DNA of 64,000 bases from Sepiola atlantica (GCA_963556195.1 OY744544.1:44093984-44157983); one strand, 5' to 3'. Numbered from the stretch's first letter, positions 24,421 through 36,419 are shown. The notes: a model not told the origin generated them from the sequence alone. Numbers and translations are program-made.

Positions 24421-25103
24421 CAGGCAGAGGAAAATTTTATTTAAAACTTAAGCAAAACAGATCATCCTTGTATGGATCTAAAAACCATGAATGAATTCAT
24501 TCCGTCTGCACGTTTAGCGATGAAGGTGCTATGTTTAAGTTACGTGTGACAGATAGACAGAGTCTCTTGTTTACATACATAAAAATGTAGCAATTACATG
24601 AGGTACCTATGTTTAAATGTATGTGCAGTATCATGCATTAGATTGAGTTGTGGTTTGGTTTCGCACATTCGGTGCTGGACTGTTAACTGCATAGGTGTTA
24701 TGATACATCTGCACAGAATCAAGATACGCATAAACATATCTAAGTACCAAAAATACGATTCAAGATCATTTCCCATTTTGATCGCCTCCTGATAGGATGT
24801 TATCCCGTGCTCGTCGTTCAACTACAAGTGCCCAGCTAGAATCCATACAGCATAGATACAGCATTCGTTTATCGACAAAAGCTAGCCTACCAAACAATTC
24901 TCGTTGTGTTCCAGTGTTCCCTTGAATAAAAGTTGATACCCTTTTGGAGATGTGGTTTTATTTATGGAAGATAGTGATCATTTTTCTTGTTCAATATTCT
25001 ATTTCAGTCAGATGCGGCCAGACATAGCTAACTCTACCAAGTTACGTTGTTCACCTAGACTTTCTTGACTTACCACATAACCTCTCCATCAAAAACCTAA
25101 AAC
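24421..25103. other. Spacer with one family N motif
   Basis: 24495-24580 contains cattccgtctgcacgtttag and gtgacagatagacaga, resembling the family N motif. The remainder is unassigned. Confidence 0.45.
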
Positions 25104-25210
25104 ACATTTAAAGATGCTATTTCAAACTTAAACATGACAGACTGGCGAAAATTCTCTTTCAAACTTAAGTGTGACAGACTGAGATCAACTGACAGACAGA
25201 TCATTTTGCA
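25104..25210 (+). repeat. Family N motif cluster (caaacttaagygtgacagac)
   Basis: Two tandem, diverged copies of a roughly 35-bp segment with tttcaaacttaa and gacagactg. The same motif recurs near 44580, 47090, 47190 and 48075-48190. Confidence 0.6.
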
Positions 25211-25682
25211 GAGTAACTTGTACACATCTTTCAAACAAAAAAAGAAGAAGAATAAACAGTAATAGTCTAAAAGTAAGAAAACCATTATTTTGTTTATAGA
25301 TGTAGCAGTAGTATTAATAGGATTTGCTTTTGATCGCCTCGTTTTATTGTATATCTTTTAGAATGAACTAATGGAGTCAATCGTATGACATGACGTTCTG
25401 CTTTTAATTCAATTGATTTCTAAAATTAAACTGAACCCATTAACATTGATTGCATCAATTGATTCCCTTTTTATTTCTTATGAATGGACAGAAATGCAAA
25501 CAAAAAAATGAAAGCTGAACTTTTGATAATCAGAGAAAGACTAAAATAAATTGAAATAAAAAGAATTATCAACAAAACAATATCGAAAGAACAAAATGAC
25601 ATTAAATTAAAATTATCTTTTTTGCTACAAACAAATCAATGCAGAAAACTAAATATCAGATTTTTATCGCACATTAGACAGA
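25211..25682. other. No gene recognised
   Basis: A-rich sequence with no repeat or frame I can place. Confidence 0.5.
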
Positions 25683-25990
25683 AAATTTGTATAATTTTGG
25701 TTATTCGGACTATATTTCTCATCTTGAGTGTTATCATCACAACGTTTCGGCTGCTGTAACCTCCGGCCTTCTTCAGGTGTATCTCTTCCGACTCGGGAAT
25801 ATTTTTGGCGAATACGGGAATCTGGACGGAATTTCGAACGGAACCCTTTATTTAGCATGCTCTTGTACCGTGAGCCATGACTGGGAGAAGTTTTCAGTAA
25901 TTTGGCAATTCTTCATATCGCACCGAGGATTAAACCTTCAACCTTCAGATGACTATCATTTAGAACTGAATTTAACTTAGTACTATATCC
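25683..25990 (+). repeat. Dispersed repeat family B, copy 3
   Basis: This is the reference orientation for the family. It runs from ggttattcggactatattt through cacaacgtttcggctgc, ccggccttcttcaggtgt, cggaatttcgaacggaac and gtgagccatgactgggaga to a gaggattaaacctt end. On the opposite strand the CTGAAGA box (25770-25776) and GAAAC box (25744-25748) enclose a possible helix (GGC with GCC). Confidence 0.82.
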
Positions 25991-26110
25991 ACTGTGCCAC
26001 GGGTCCTTGCAGACAGTCCTAGTATGAACTTTGGACGCCTTAAACCTATTCTTGTTTTTTCTATGTGTAGTCTTGTCACTATATATCAGTACTTTTATTA
26101 CTACATATCA

Positions 26111-26115
<5 letters not shown>

Positions 26116-26159
<44 letters not shown>
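26116..26159. repeat. (TA)n microsatellite
   Basis: About 22 TA units, about 100 bp to the left of the TIR element. Confidence 0.95.
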
Positions 26160-26164
<5 letters not shown>

Positions 26165-26261
26165 CTTGTTACAAATATCCAGGGGGTATGAATCCGAAGG
26201 AAGTTGAAACCGGGTTTATGAGAGTGCTCAATGAAAATTCAGAGCAAAATATATATTTTTT

Positions 26262-26292
26262 GATTTTATTCCATTAGTTGCGACAAAACAAG

Positions 26293-26324
<32 letters not shown>

Positions 26325-26778
26325 AATGAATGATAACATTAAACCCCCACTATACACTACCCCAAAACACACTATAACCCCCTACCCACTCACCCAAATT
26401 TACCACCCAATCCCACCCCAACAAGTCATGATGAATCTATAAATATATAACCACCCCTCTAAACTACCAATAACATCAAATCTCTACGTACTACCTATAA
26501 TGCACAGCCTCAATAGCCTCTCAGCCATACTACCAATTCTAACATAAACCCATAACTGGGACAGCTATTAACACTGATATCACTTGGACTAATCTAATCT
26601 CAATTACTTAACCCTTCGATCACTACCTTGAACACTTAATTATTAACTGGTACTTAGTCCTTGTCATTGGTAGTAGAACAAAAAAGCCTACCATCACTTG
26701 TCGACTTATTTCGCCCAATGACTTCACAAGTAGCAAGATGGTAATGATGGTGATATTTATCATTATTACTATTATTAC

Positions 26779-26839
<61 letters not shown>

Positions 26840-26848
26840 TTTTAATAC

Positions 26849-26891
<43 letters not shown>

Positions 26892-27683
26892 GTTATTATC
26901 ATTAATATTCTTACAAACTTGTTATTTCTATTTTTATTCTAATTTTATTTATATTTATCTTTATTTTTATTTTTATTTTTATTAAGGCTTTTATTAAGGC
27001 TATTATCACTGCGACTATCGTAGGTATGATTGGCAGGCGTTATCATTGTTATCATAATCGGTTTTGTTAATGATAAAACTGGTAACACCAGAAAACTTCT
27101 CTTATAAAATGATTCCACTAGTATTGATCTCGGTATAATATAATCACAATTTTAAAAAAATATAATCACAACAAAATTCACTACAAATAATAAACAAAAC
27201 ATTAAAATAAAATAAATAAAATGCAGAAGTAGCAATTAATACCCTAAATTAAAATTATCAAACATTTTTATCCACATGATAATTACTTATTAGAATTAAA
27301 ATAAAATAGGAATGACGGTTATAATCATAATTTTATTCTCATTTTAAATTTAACTCACTCTGGCCGTCGCCCCATCTCCCTTCCTCCCACCCCGGCCGAA
27401 ATTGAGATCATCACAGCACAAACACGTGAAAAACCTCCCACGTAATAATTTGAAACACGACTTGTTGGAGTCCTCCCCCCTCCCCTCTCATGTCCTATGT
27501 CACCGTTATAGACAAAGCCCCAACTCTGTCCCCCTCCCCCTCCAATGTATTTTCAATTTTCAATCTCCCGTTAAAGTGAAGTTAAAACTTATGCCATTTG
27601 AATTCCATCGCCAGCCCGATGAGTTGGTCGCTATTTGCACCAATGAAACAAAACTTGTTTTGTCGCAACTAATGGAATAAAAT

Positions 27684-27684
<1 letters not shown>
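26262..27684. mobile_element. Candidate TIR-bounded element, 1.42 kb
   Basis: 26262-26295 and 27651-27684 are exact 34-bp inverted repeats (gattttattccattagttg plus cgacaaaacaagttt, and its reverse complement). Outside, TA tracts lie at 26116-26159 and at once to the right at 27686-27739. The interior holds a poly-T run (about 26291-26320), a C/A-rich segment (26340-26620), ATT microsatellites and unremarkable AT-rich sequence, with no transposase frame. It could be a non-autonomous DNA element, but the repeats might also come from an inverted duplication. Target duplications cannot be read because the flanks are TA-rich. Confidence 0.6.
26757..26893. repeat. (ATT)n microsatellite, interrupted
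   Basis: A long ATT/TTA run broken once by a short T run near 26840. It lies inside the TIR-bounded element. Confidence 0.95.

Positions 27685-27685
<1 letters not shown>

Positions 27686-27739
<54 letters not shown>
27686..27739. repeat. (TA)n microsatellite
   Basis: About 27 TA units between the right TIR and family B copy 4. Confidence 0.95.
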
Positions 27740-27741
<2 letters not shown>

Positions 27742-27744
27742 TTC

Positions 27745-27965
27745 CAGTCATGGCTGACAGTACAAAAGCATGCTACCCCCAGTGGATTAAATAAAGGGTT
27801 CCGTTCGAAATTCTGTCCAGATTCCAGAGTTTGACAGAAATATTCCCGCGTTCGAAGAGATACACCTGAAGAAGGCCGGAGGTTACAGCGGCTGAAACGT
27901 TGTGATGATAACACTCAAGATGAGAAATGTAATCTGAATAACCAAAATTATACAAATTATCAATC
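27745..27965 (-). repeat. Dispersed repeat family B, copy 4
   Basis: Very close to the reverse complement of copy 3. CTGAAGA is at 27866-27872 and GAAA at 27894-27897, with gttgtgatgataacactcaa following. The similarity to copy 3 suggests both are younger than copies 1 and 5. Confidence 0.85.
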
Positions 27966-28227
27966 TTCATCTAAAAAATTCAGAAATATATTCTCCAAAT
28001 GTTTTGTTTCCTGGATATTCAGAGTGTCGCAAAAAGATGTATACACACTTTGAATTGTTGTAAAGTAGGTGTTTGTTAAAATGAATTTCATTTTCAAAAT
28101 GTATTGTATTATCAGCTCAGTTTTTCAAAATGACGACCATTTTGGTCGAGGCACTGCTGACAACATGAAGCCGTTGTAGTGCAGTTGTGTTTTCATGTGA
28201 TCATTAGCATTTTAGAATGAACTAGGA
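27966..28227. other. Unassigned
   Basis: 28020-28210 includes gtcgcaaaaagatgtatac and caaaatgacgaccattttgg, which look transposon-like, but I cannot assign a family. Confidence 0.35.
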
Positions 28228-28790
28228 GAACCCCCGTCCCAGGACGGGTAAAATCAATTCTCTGAACAGAACAATTTGCACCACTTTTATGTTTCCTTAC
28301 AAAGATTAAAATTAAGATATAATGTTACTAAACCTTATGTCTAGAATTATTAATCCAATTTTGATCAAATGATTTCTAGAAAATGGCAAACATTTAAGGT
28401 TAAGCTTAAGGGGTCTTAAGAGGAAATTGAAATTCAAGAAATCTTGCTTAATTGGTGTCTAATGACTTTGGATCAAATTCAATGCAAATCTGATATATTT
28501 TAATTTTCAAATGAGAGGTTGTGCCCATATTATGCACCCTAAAAACCCTTTGAAATACTCCAAATAAACTGAAATTTAGGGAATCTTTATTAATTGATGT
28601 CTAATACTTATGGTCAAAATTTCACGAAAATCGGAGGTATCTGAATTTTCACAGAACTAAATATAGTCCACATTGGACCCTTTACGCCTAGCAGCTGTGT
28701 ACAAACATTCATAATGATCGGTTAGATAGTTTAGGTGTGAATCCTGTGCATACAAATATGTAAACATACCTAACTTTATATAGATAAAGA
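28228..28790 (-). repeat. Dispersed repeat family F, copy 2
   Basis: Inverse of 7215-7745. It begins with a GTCCcaGGAC palindrome at 28239-28248 within agaacccccgtcccaggacg. Confidence 0.7.
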
Positions 28791-29021
28791 TTTCCTTTCT
28801 TCAAAGTTTCGTCATGCTAGGATTTAAATTATTCCACTAAAAATGACTGACCTTGATAGAGTTTATTATTGTATAGTTTGTACATCATTGTCCAATTGTT
28901 CAAACTGTTCAGATACATATTTTTCAGACATCCTGTATATTGTTTCGTCTCAAGTTATTATGCAATTCACATAAACCCGAATAACTCAAATTTAATTTGA
29001 AAATGTTTTGTAAAATTTGAA

Positions 29022-29480
29022 ACAATCAATTTAGACTGTTTGGATCATTCGGACAACTTGGATATTATTCTCACAACGTTTCGGCTGATGAAACCTATTC
29101 TTGTTTTAGGTGTGTAACCTTACTAGTTATTACTACTGATTATTATATAGGCTCCTGCAATTCATACAAGGATTGTCCGCAATCACCTGTGGCACAACAG
29201 ATAAAAATGCTAAGTAATAATCAGTTTTGAGTGATAGTGTTCTGGTGGTTGAAGGTTCAATCGTGAGTACGGCGATACTAAGAATACAATTACGAACTAC
29301 TTAAGACTTTTACCCAGTCATGGCTGATGGAATGAGAACAAGTTACTCCCGTGGATTAAGGTTCTGTTCAAAATTCCATACAAATTCCCGAGTTCAACAT
29401 AAAGATTCTTGAATTCAGGTAGACGCATCTCTGAAGAAGAATGGAAGTTACATCGCTCAAAAAGTTGTTGTCTTAAATAT
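29022..29480. repeat. Dispersed repeat family B, copy 5 (two opposed pieces)
   Basis: 29022-29115 is in plus orientation (ggatcattcggacaac, cacaacgtttcggctgatg). 29275-29480 is in minus orientation (acccagtcatggctgatgg, aaaattccatacaaattccc, ctctgaagaagaatggaagt). The arrangement is an inversion or two insertions. Confidence 0.65.
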
Positions 29481-29689
29481 ATTTGCAAAACCAGAAAATC
29501 TTTCACTTCACTAACAAGGTAATAATCATCAACAATTTATCAGAATCTTTGATTAAGGACTGGCAATGAAAGTGAAAGTTATTTGTTCTCTTAACCAAAA
29601 AATGAATTGTTCACCCTAAACAACGTACACCTCCACTAAGATGTGAGAGCTAACTGAGAATTAGGTGCCATATTTATAGGACCATCGAG

Positions 29690-30390
29690 ATGCTTGTTCA
29701 CATTACATTTACATTTCTGACTATTGGTACAGTCGGCAGAGCAGGGAGGGAATTCCAAAGTTAAGCGGTTTGGGGAAATAAAATATTAGATTAAAAAGCC
29801 TTCTGAAACCTGGTGACCTCTACAATGAATGGGTGGGATTTTGCTGCTTGTCGAGTTTGTCGGGCTATTTAGGTTGAGGGGACACAAGTGCAGCAAGTTC
29901 ATCGGAGCATATTCTGTTGAAGTACTTGTAAAACAAGCGCAGGGATGCCACATTGCGGTGACGGGACAGAGGCTGGAGCTTGGTAGACAGTGTGGAACCT
30001 ATTAGGTTAGAGACTCTTTTTTGGATTCTGTCCAAGAGGGAGAGACAAATGATTGGTGCACCAGCCCAGATGCAGCAGCAATACTCCATGCATGAGCAAA
30101 TGGTGACTTTGTAGAGATATGGGATACTGGCAGGTGTGAGAAGATTTTAGTCTGGTAGAGGGATCCTACCTTCTTTACAGCAGACTTGACAGTATCTTCT
30201 ATGTATTTATTCCAATTCATGTTACTTGTGAATGTTAGGCTGAGGAGTTTGAATGTTGGACTCTCGGAAAGGGTGCTATCAGCCATGGCAATCGGTGGTT
30301 GGTAAGGTTTCTTATATTTGTTAAAGGAAAGGAGCTTTGTCTTGGTAGCATTAAATGTAACCATCAATTTTTGATCCGATTTCACTACCT
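29690..30390 (-). mobile_element. LINE K copy, 3' coding end (decayed)
   Basis: Minus-strand frames at 29865-30089 and 30002-30385 read KLMVTFNATKTKLLSFNKYK, LLSLTFTSNMNWNKYIEDT, KKVGSLYQ, MEYCCCIWAGAP, RVSNLIGSTLSTKLQPLSRH and FYKYFNRICSDELAALVSP. The layout is that of the copies at 5680 and 8530. A frameshift near 30130 and loss of the FWNSLP region mark it as a pseudogene. It is 5'-truncated just upstream of the KLMVTFN block. Confidence 0.9.
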
Positions 30391-30565
30391 CTGATTAAAA
30401 AAAACCCCCACTAAAAATCAGAGAATTGTCCGATCTTAATGAAATTTTAAGTATTTATTAATTAATAAATGGATCTTAATATAAAGTATTTATTTTATTA
30501 AAAACAAACTGAACGTGTGAATGGAAAACATTTTTGAAGGCAGCTTTCAAAGCATTTGACACTTT

Positions 30566-30935
30566 CAAGGCATTTTTTTTTAATTCAAATTTTTTATTTT
30601 TTAATATAATTTTCTATCCAGAGCTGTGTTTAATTTTAAAAAATTTAAATTTCTGATTTTTTAGTATCATTTTTTACCCAGAGCTGTGTTTATTTTTTTT
30701 AAATTTAAATTTCTGACTTTTTAGTATCATTTTCTACCCAGAGGTGTTTTTATTTATTTTTTAAATTTAAATTTCTGATTTTTTAGTATAATTTTCTACC
30801 CAGAGCTGTTTATTTTTTAAAAATTTAAATTTCTGATTTTTTTATACGATTTTCTACCCATAGCTGTTTATTTTTTTTAAATTTAAATTTCTGATTTTGT
30901 AATATATTTTTCTACCCAGAGCTGTGTTTAAATTT
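30566..30935. repeat. Tandem repeat, ~57-60-bp unit, ~6 copies
   Basis: The unit has ttctacccagagctgtgttt, a T run, then aaatttaaatttctgatttt and a ttagtatcatttt-like end. Copies vary by several substitutions and in T-run length. Confidence 0.92.
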
Positions 30936-31097
30936 TTTATATGCACCTTCAGGGTGTTATCTCTTTGTAAAAGTGATCATTGAGTTTCGACTATGAGTAT
31001 AATATAAGATAATTCATCATTGAAATGAATTTCAAGGACGAAATATATCTTAAAGTAATTTAAGTGAATTAAAAATATCGATAATTAATTTAATATA

Positions 31098-31645
31098 CAT
31101 TTACTTCAACCCCTATTTACCTCAACCTCTATTTACCTCAACCCCTATTTACCTCAACCTCTATTTACCTCAAACCCTATTTACCTCAACCCCTATTTAC
31201 CTCAAACCCTATTTACCTCAACCTCTATTTACCTCAAACCCTATTTACCTCAACCCCTATTTACCTCAAACCCTATTTACCTCAACCCCTATTTACCTCA
31301 ACCCCTATTTACCTAAACCCCTATTTACCTCAACCTCTATTTATCTCTCCCTTATTTACCTCAACCCCTAGTTACCTAAACCCCTATTTACCTCAACCCC
31401 TATTTATCTCTCCCTTATTTACCTCAACCCCTAGTTACCTAAACCCCTATTTACCTCAACCCCTATTTATCTCTCCCTTATTTACCTCAACCCCTAGTTA
31501 CCTAAACCCCTATTTATCTCAACCCCTATTTACCTCTCCCTTATTTACCTCAACCCCTAGTTACCTAAACCCCTATTTATCTCAACCCCTATTTACCTCT
31601 CCCTTATTTACCTCAACCCCTAGTTACCTCAATCCCTATTTACTT
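31098..31645. repeat. Minisatellite, 16-bp unit, ~34 copies
   Basis: The unit is tatttacctcaacccc. From about 31337 a longer block with atctctcccttatttacctc and ctagttacctaaaccc repeats about every 80 bp, a higher-order unit. There is a strong C-versus-G strand bias. Confidence 0.95.
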
Positions 31646-32603
31646 CAAGCAATTATGTATAACTTTTTCCAGACCTAAAATTTGTTTGATGTTTAAGTTG
31701 AATGATAAACTAAAAAGACACAAGAGAAAAAATAATAATTAAAAGTATCACAATTGTTGACACTCAAAAAGTTATTTTCAAATACGAATTCAAGCTTGGA
31801 CATAATGCAACTCAAGTTGCCTGTGATTCCTTTAGCGGCCATCTTTTGCGTGAGAGAACTGACAAACTGCATGGATTATGTTTAAGGATATTTTATTTCT
31901 CCAATTGACAGATGCAGCTGTGAAAGCTGCAATTTAAGAAAAAAGTTAACATAAATACAAGAGGAAAATGTACATAAGAGTGTAAAAAGCCACAATATTT
32001 ACGAATAAATAAAGCACATGAAATGAGGCAAAATGATAGATGTAAATAAAACAGTGACACCAGATACATTTGAGACAAAAGCGGTTTTCTTAAGAGCACG
32101 TGGAATACTGCTGTGACTGGCAAAATATACAAGTGAAATATAGAATATATTTCTATGAAAACAAAGCTATAAGTTATTTTATGCTTAAAAGGTACAAATT
32201 ATTTCTTATCTATGAGAATAGATTTTATGTTAGAAATAAGAGTCTTAGTAATATTCTAATATGAAGATACTGGATAAAAATAGTAAATCGTATATTCAAC
32301 CTAATGATTTATTAAATATTTCTTACCTCGTTGGTATTTTTTGGGGTTAAAGAAAAAACTTCCATTTGGACGAACCGAAGCAACCTGTTCTCTTCAAGAA
32401 ACGAAACTCAAAAGGCAGGTTAGAGCTTTGGCCACCGTATCCTTTCACTGACATGTTCACTGACCGAATCACTGATCAGGTATTGGGACTTCTACTTTAT
32501 TTTTATTTTCAAACTACGTAGAACGAGTATAACTAATTATTTATCCTATCTATTTATCTTCCTCCCACAAGATGTGACACAAGGTCGGGAAAGTAGGAAA
32601 GAA
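31646..32603. other. No gene recognised
   Basis: AT-rich unique-looking sequence. An open frame at 31893-32132 (minus) has no domain character. Confidence 0.5.
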
Positions 32604-32817
32604 CCAGCGCTCGAGAATTTGAGCCATCTGGCTTTTTAAAAATAGCCTGGGCAGCCCCGTCGGCATTCCCCGGTAGGGGCGCCTCAGACAGTAAGCAATA
32701 AACTTACTCCTCCCCAAAGAGGGGAGGCAAAGCCTGGGAGGGTGCACCTCCTAGAACTACACAGGACCGGTAACCCCCAATAGACCAGCGTAAATCCAGA
32801 CCCAAAGGCCCGGACAA
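32604..32817 (+). repeat. Dispersed repeat family A, copy 2
   Basis: Over about 210 bp it is nearly identical to 1-222, for example cattccccggtaggggcgcc and cccaaaggcccggac. The sequence just left of it (gatgtgacacaagg) resembles a segment near 14725, so a longer element may be involved. Confidence 0.8.
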
Positions 32818-32850
32818 TACCGGTTTTATTAGGTGGGGTAAAAAACCCTG

Positions 32851-32978
32851 GTTAATATTATCATTACATTGTTATTCTAATATTATCATTATGTTGTTAT
32901 TCTAATATTATCATTACGTTGTTATTCTAATATTATCATTACGTTGTTATTCTAATATTATCATTACGTTGTTATTCT
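32851..32978. repeat. Tandem repeat, 25-bp unit, ~5 copies
   Basis: The unit aatattatcattacgttg plus ttattct is nearly perfect; the first two copies differ at one base. Confidence 0.95.
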
Positions 32979-33593
32979 AGCTAGAACGGTCTTTTCTCTA
33001 GCTTTTTGACTTCATGACTTTTATGGTCAAGAATTTGACTAGGAGCTGTTAGATTTTTGATATTTCAACACTGTTATTGGTAGAGGGCCAACAAACAAAT
33101 GTCCATGTCATCCAATGAAAGATGAATTTGGCATCAGCTACATTGCCAAAAATATCAACAAGGCATTTGAAGAAAATATACTACAATATTGTAATCAAAT
33201 TTGAGTCTCTCCTAACTAGTCCAACATCAAAAAGCCGGAAAGCAATTCACAGAGAACAAATTCTCATTCAACACTGAGCATCTCTTTCAAACAAACTGTT
33301 TCTCGGTTGGCCAACTCATTATGCGAAGTGTTAAAAAGACAGTGTCTGCTTAAAATTTATCCTGTTTTTTAGTAATGGCAAGCCGTGACCAACTAGTCCA
33401 TCAATGCTTCTTATGAAAATTAAAGTCTAATTATGTTCACTTTCTTTAATAAAAAATGTAAAAAATGTAATAAAAAATGTAACTATTGTATGTCATGTGT
33501 TTTGAGGTAAGAAAAACTACTATTTTATATTACACGTTACATCAGACACAAGCCATTCTAAAACGTTTAACCCCTCTAGGCAATTATTCATTA
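32979..33593. other. No gene recognised
   Basis: AT-rich spacer without readable domain content, leading into the mariner fragment. Confidence 0.45.
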
Positions 33594-34429
33594 AGAATGC
33601 AAACTGTTCAGCATTGATTCACTAAATTTAAATCTGGTAATATAGATATCAATAATGAACTTAGAAGAAGGCCCAAACTAAAAAAGGTTACCCCCCCCCC
33701 CTTTTCTCCTAAAATAATTATCTCTGTCAATTTTAACAATTAATTACCTCCTTTGTGCTCCAAAATAGCCCCCATCTGATTGGGTAAAACAATTCTCCTT
33801 GACCAATCAACAGGCACTAAATTTTGTTGAGATGAAGGCCTTTGTATTTTCCTCTTTTGAATATGATCTCAGCCGGAACCAGATACTAAAGAAAACTTCT
33901 TTTTAGCCTTTACTTGAATTGGACACATTCAGGGAGCCATTGAGTTCAGACATTACAACGTTAAATTCAGGGAGCCATCTAATTCCAATGTTAAAGGGAC
34001 TCATTTTCTCATGAGTTGATCTTTTAATGAATCTGCAAATACACTTAGTTTTGCAAAAGACATTTCTTGCCTCATAATTTAATACATATATTTATTGTTG
34101 TTTTGCGTGCCTTCTTCTCCATGCTTTATTTCAATATTTTTCCAATGTTTAGCAAGCAACAGCCAAATCATTCTTTTGTCACGAATCACTTCAGCACATA
34201 TACTTAATGGTGATGAATTATCAGAACCATTTGCCAATAAATAATCCAAAAACCATAGTTAAAGAACTTGTTCAGAACTTGAGTGTTTCAACAGGAACCA
34301 TATCTCATCATGTCAAAGGAGTAGGTAAGTTAAATAAACTGGGAAAATGAGTTCCACATAAACCTAATGACCCCCAAAATCGTGCCGTTGTGAAGTTTGC
34401 TCATCGCATACCTATCAGGTGGCAGCTTT
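33594..34429 (+). pseudogene. Mariner transposase N-terminus, split and broken
   Basis: Two pieces carry the paired helix-turn-helix DNA-binding region of an animal mariner transposase (SETMAR-like). 33594-33680 reads QTVQH-stop-FTKFKSG, then a D..LEDE-like segment and RRRPK. 34239-34429 reads NPKTIVKELVQNLSVSTGTI, SHHVKGVGKLNKLGK-stop-VPH and NRAVVKFAHR. In both pieces the stop is a TGA where the family has tryptophan (TGG), so a single G-to-A change explains each. About 560 bp lie between the pieces and look inserted. The catalytic DD34D domain is absent. Confidence 0.75.
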
Positions 34430-34602
34430 GAGAAGTAGGATATAAAGTTTTATTATAAGAATAATTTTTGGTATACTTATAATATAATGAAGAGGTTCTC
34501 TGTCACGATTTCCGTCTGTCCGTCGACGAGAATTTTTGTAAATGTAAAAAATACATTAGGGCACATCTTAACCACTAAATAATACATAAATAAACAATAA
34601 AT

Positions 34603-34697
34603 AAATTTGACGCCGAGAGCGTGATTCGAACTCGCAACCCAGATATCTTCAGGCAGACTTGATGTTTTTAATCTATCGCTCTACCAACTGAGATAAA
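34603..34697 (-). mobile_element. tRNA-like SINE head
   Basis: The minus strand has a box A-like ttggtagagcg and a box B-like gagttcgaatc in tRNA order, with a plausible D arm (CTC/GAG) and T arm (GCG/CGC). The acceptor ends do not pair and the anticodon arm is weak, so it is more likely a tRNA-derived SINE or pseudogene than a functional tRNA. Confidence 0.6.
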
Positions 34698-34774
34698 CTC
34701 CCAAAGATAATGAAAGGCAATTTAATCGGGTCTATTAATTCTGTGTAGTATATTTTCATTAATCATGATACATT

Positions 34775-35060
34775 TCTTCCAGGCATTACCTCTACTTGCC
34801 GTGGGAGGGGGGCATTAAACTATACAATTCTGCCAGGATTACCTTCTCCTTTTTATAGAGAGATAGTGTAATAAATATTCATGATACATTCTTCTACTTT
34901 CCGGGGGAGGGGGCATTATAATACACGTTTGTTCCTCACGATACCATTCTCCCAGGATTACCTTTTCCTTTTTTATATAAGGATAGTGTACTAAATATTC
35001 TATTGTCATGATGTCATGCTCCCAGGCATTAACTCCTACCTTTTTTGGGTTAAGGGAGTG
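34775..35060 (+). repeat. Dispersed repeat family E, copy 1, ~95-bp internal units
   Basis: Three diverged units each contain a (t)ccaggattacctt-like or ccaggcatta-like block, a gggggcatt or reading-end block and gatagtgta. The reverse complement of 48540-48770 matches (tatgatacc or cacgataccat, tcccaggattacctt). Confidence 0.65.
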
Positions 35061-35299
35061 TTTGTTCGCTTATTTCGTTTGATTTTCATACACATTTTGG
35101 ATGAAATTTATTAATTAGTCTTAAATTGTATTTCTTATCCCGAAATAAAATTCTAATTTATGTTTTAAAGATTTGAAATTAATTTAGAAAAACTGCAGAC
35201 TTATTCTTCCGGAAATGACGTCATTGTGATAGGGAAGTGGGGGGGGGGCTTCGTGATTGTTTATCTTTATTTCGGTTAATGCTTATTTAATTGTGTAGG

Positions 35300-35590
35300 T
35301 AAAGTTCCGATTCTTTTGTACATAGAGGCACGCCCGGCAACTTTCGATAAACTATGATTCTTTTGTATAACAGAGGCGCGGTCGTAAACTTTCGATTCTT
35401 TTGTACACCAGAGACGCGTCCGTAAACTTTCGATTCTTTTGTACACCAGAGACGCGTCCGTAAACTTTCGATTCTTTTGTACACCAGAGACGCGGTCGTA
35501 AACTTTCGATTCTTTTGTACACCAGAGACGCGTCCGTAAACTTCAATTATTTTGTACACCAGAGGTGCGTTCGTAAACTTTCGATTCGTT
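35300..35590. repeat. Minisatellite, 38-bp unit, ~7-8 copies
   Basis: The unit is ctttcgattcttttgtacac, then cagagacgcgtccgtaaa; gtccg and gtcg variants alternate. Two or three CpG sites per unit make it stand out from its AT-rich flank. Minus-strand open frames across it result from periodicity. Confidence 0.95.
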
Positions 35591-36399
35591 TGTAACAGGT
35601 GTATAGTAGGTGACACAGCAAAAAATGCGACCGACAGAGAACATTTATTTGCTCGTCTTATAATTAATATGTATGAAAAAGAAATAATAACCAAAACGAC
35701 ATTTGTAAAAATATATGCACGTATTAATAAATTAATTAATTAAGAATACTTTGCTGACAAGGAAGATTAGTTACTTGGTGAGCATATTCTAGGAGTTTTT
35801 TTGTTTTTGTCACATGACCAATGCTGTATGCTGTCGCCATCTTTATGGGCTGCTGAGATTAAAGGCTGGAATTTGGAGAAGGATGTTCTCTCGTCGGTCT
35901 TCAGTTCGAAAAGAAAGCTTGTCTTCTCGTTGGCAAAAGGCTGTAAATAGTCCACCAGCTATCACTACACTAAGCTCTCTGATTGGTCCACTTTTGAACA
36001 ATTTCAGTTCAGTATCCAATTCTCAGCACACAAAAATTAATTCGTTACTGCTACATTATAACATATCCAGTATTTCATTGAGAGATTAAATTATGATCTC
36101 TGCAAGGTTTAGCAATGGAGAAAGCATCAACATTTCATTTACTGATATTTCTGACCTTAGTGTTGGCACTATAGTCTTGGGGTCCCCATCTGAGCTTAAA
36201 TGTGCTCCCCCCTCTACAACATGGCAATTTTAAAGTGTCTCAACATGGAGGCCACGAACCCTCAAAAGATAATTTACGGTAAGAATATTATTTTTTATAA
36301 ATTACAATTTGCATTCTGCTCAAAATCATTCTTTTACAAGTTTTTAGATACGTTTGTTTATTGGTCAGTTGATCTGTCATGCTGAAGGAAAAAAAGTGA
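35591..36399. other. No gene recognised
   Basis: 35810-36070 is more balanced in composition and has short frames on both strands (35814-36089 plus, 35767-35955 minus), but no domain is recognised. Confidence 0.4.
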
Positions 36400-36419
36400 A
36401 GGAAAGATGGTCTCTGTTT

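Noticed and set aside
26654..26902. Asn/Ile-rich open frame
   Set aside because: It is a translation of the ATT microsatellite.
34603..34697. Functional tRNA gene
   Set aside because: The A and B boxes fit, but the acceptor stem does not pair and the anticodon arm is weak. Kept only as a SINE-like tRNA relic. The same holds for 63134-63210.
35287..35694. Minus-strand 135-codon frame with a VYGRVSGVQKNRKFT repeat
   Set aside because: It translates the 38-bp minisatellite in successive frames. No domain, and a second overlapping frame reads equally well.
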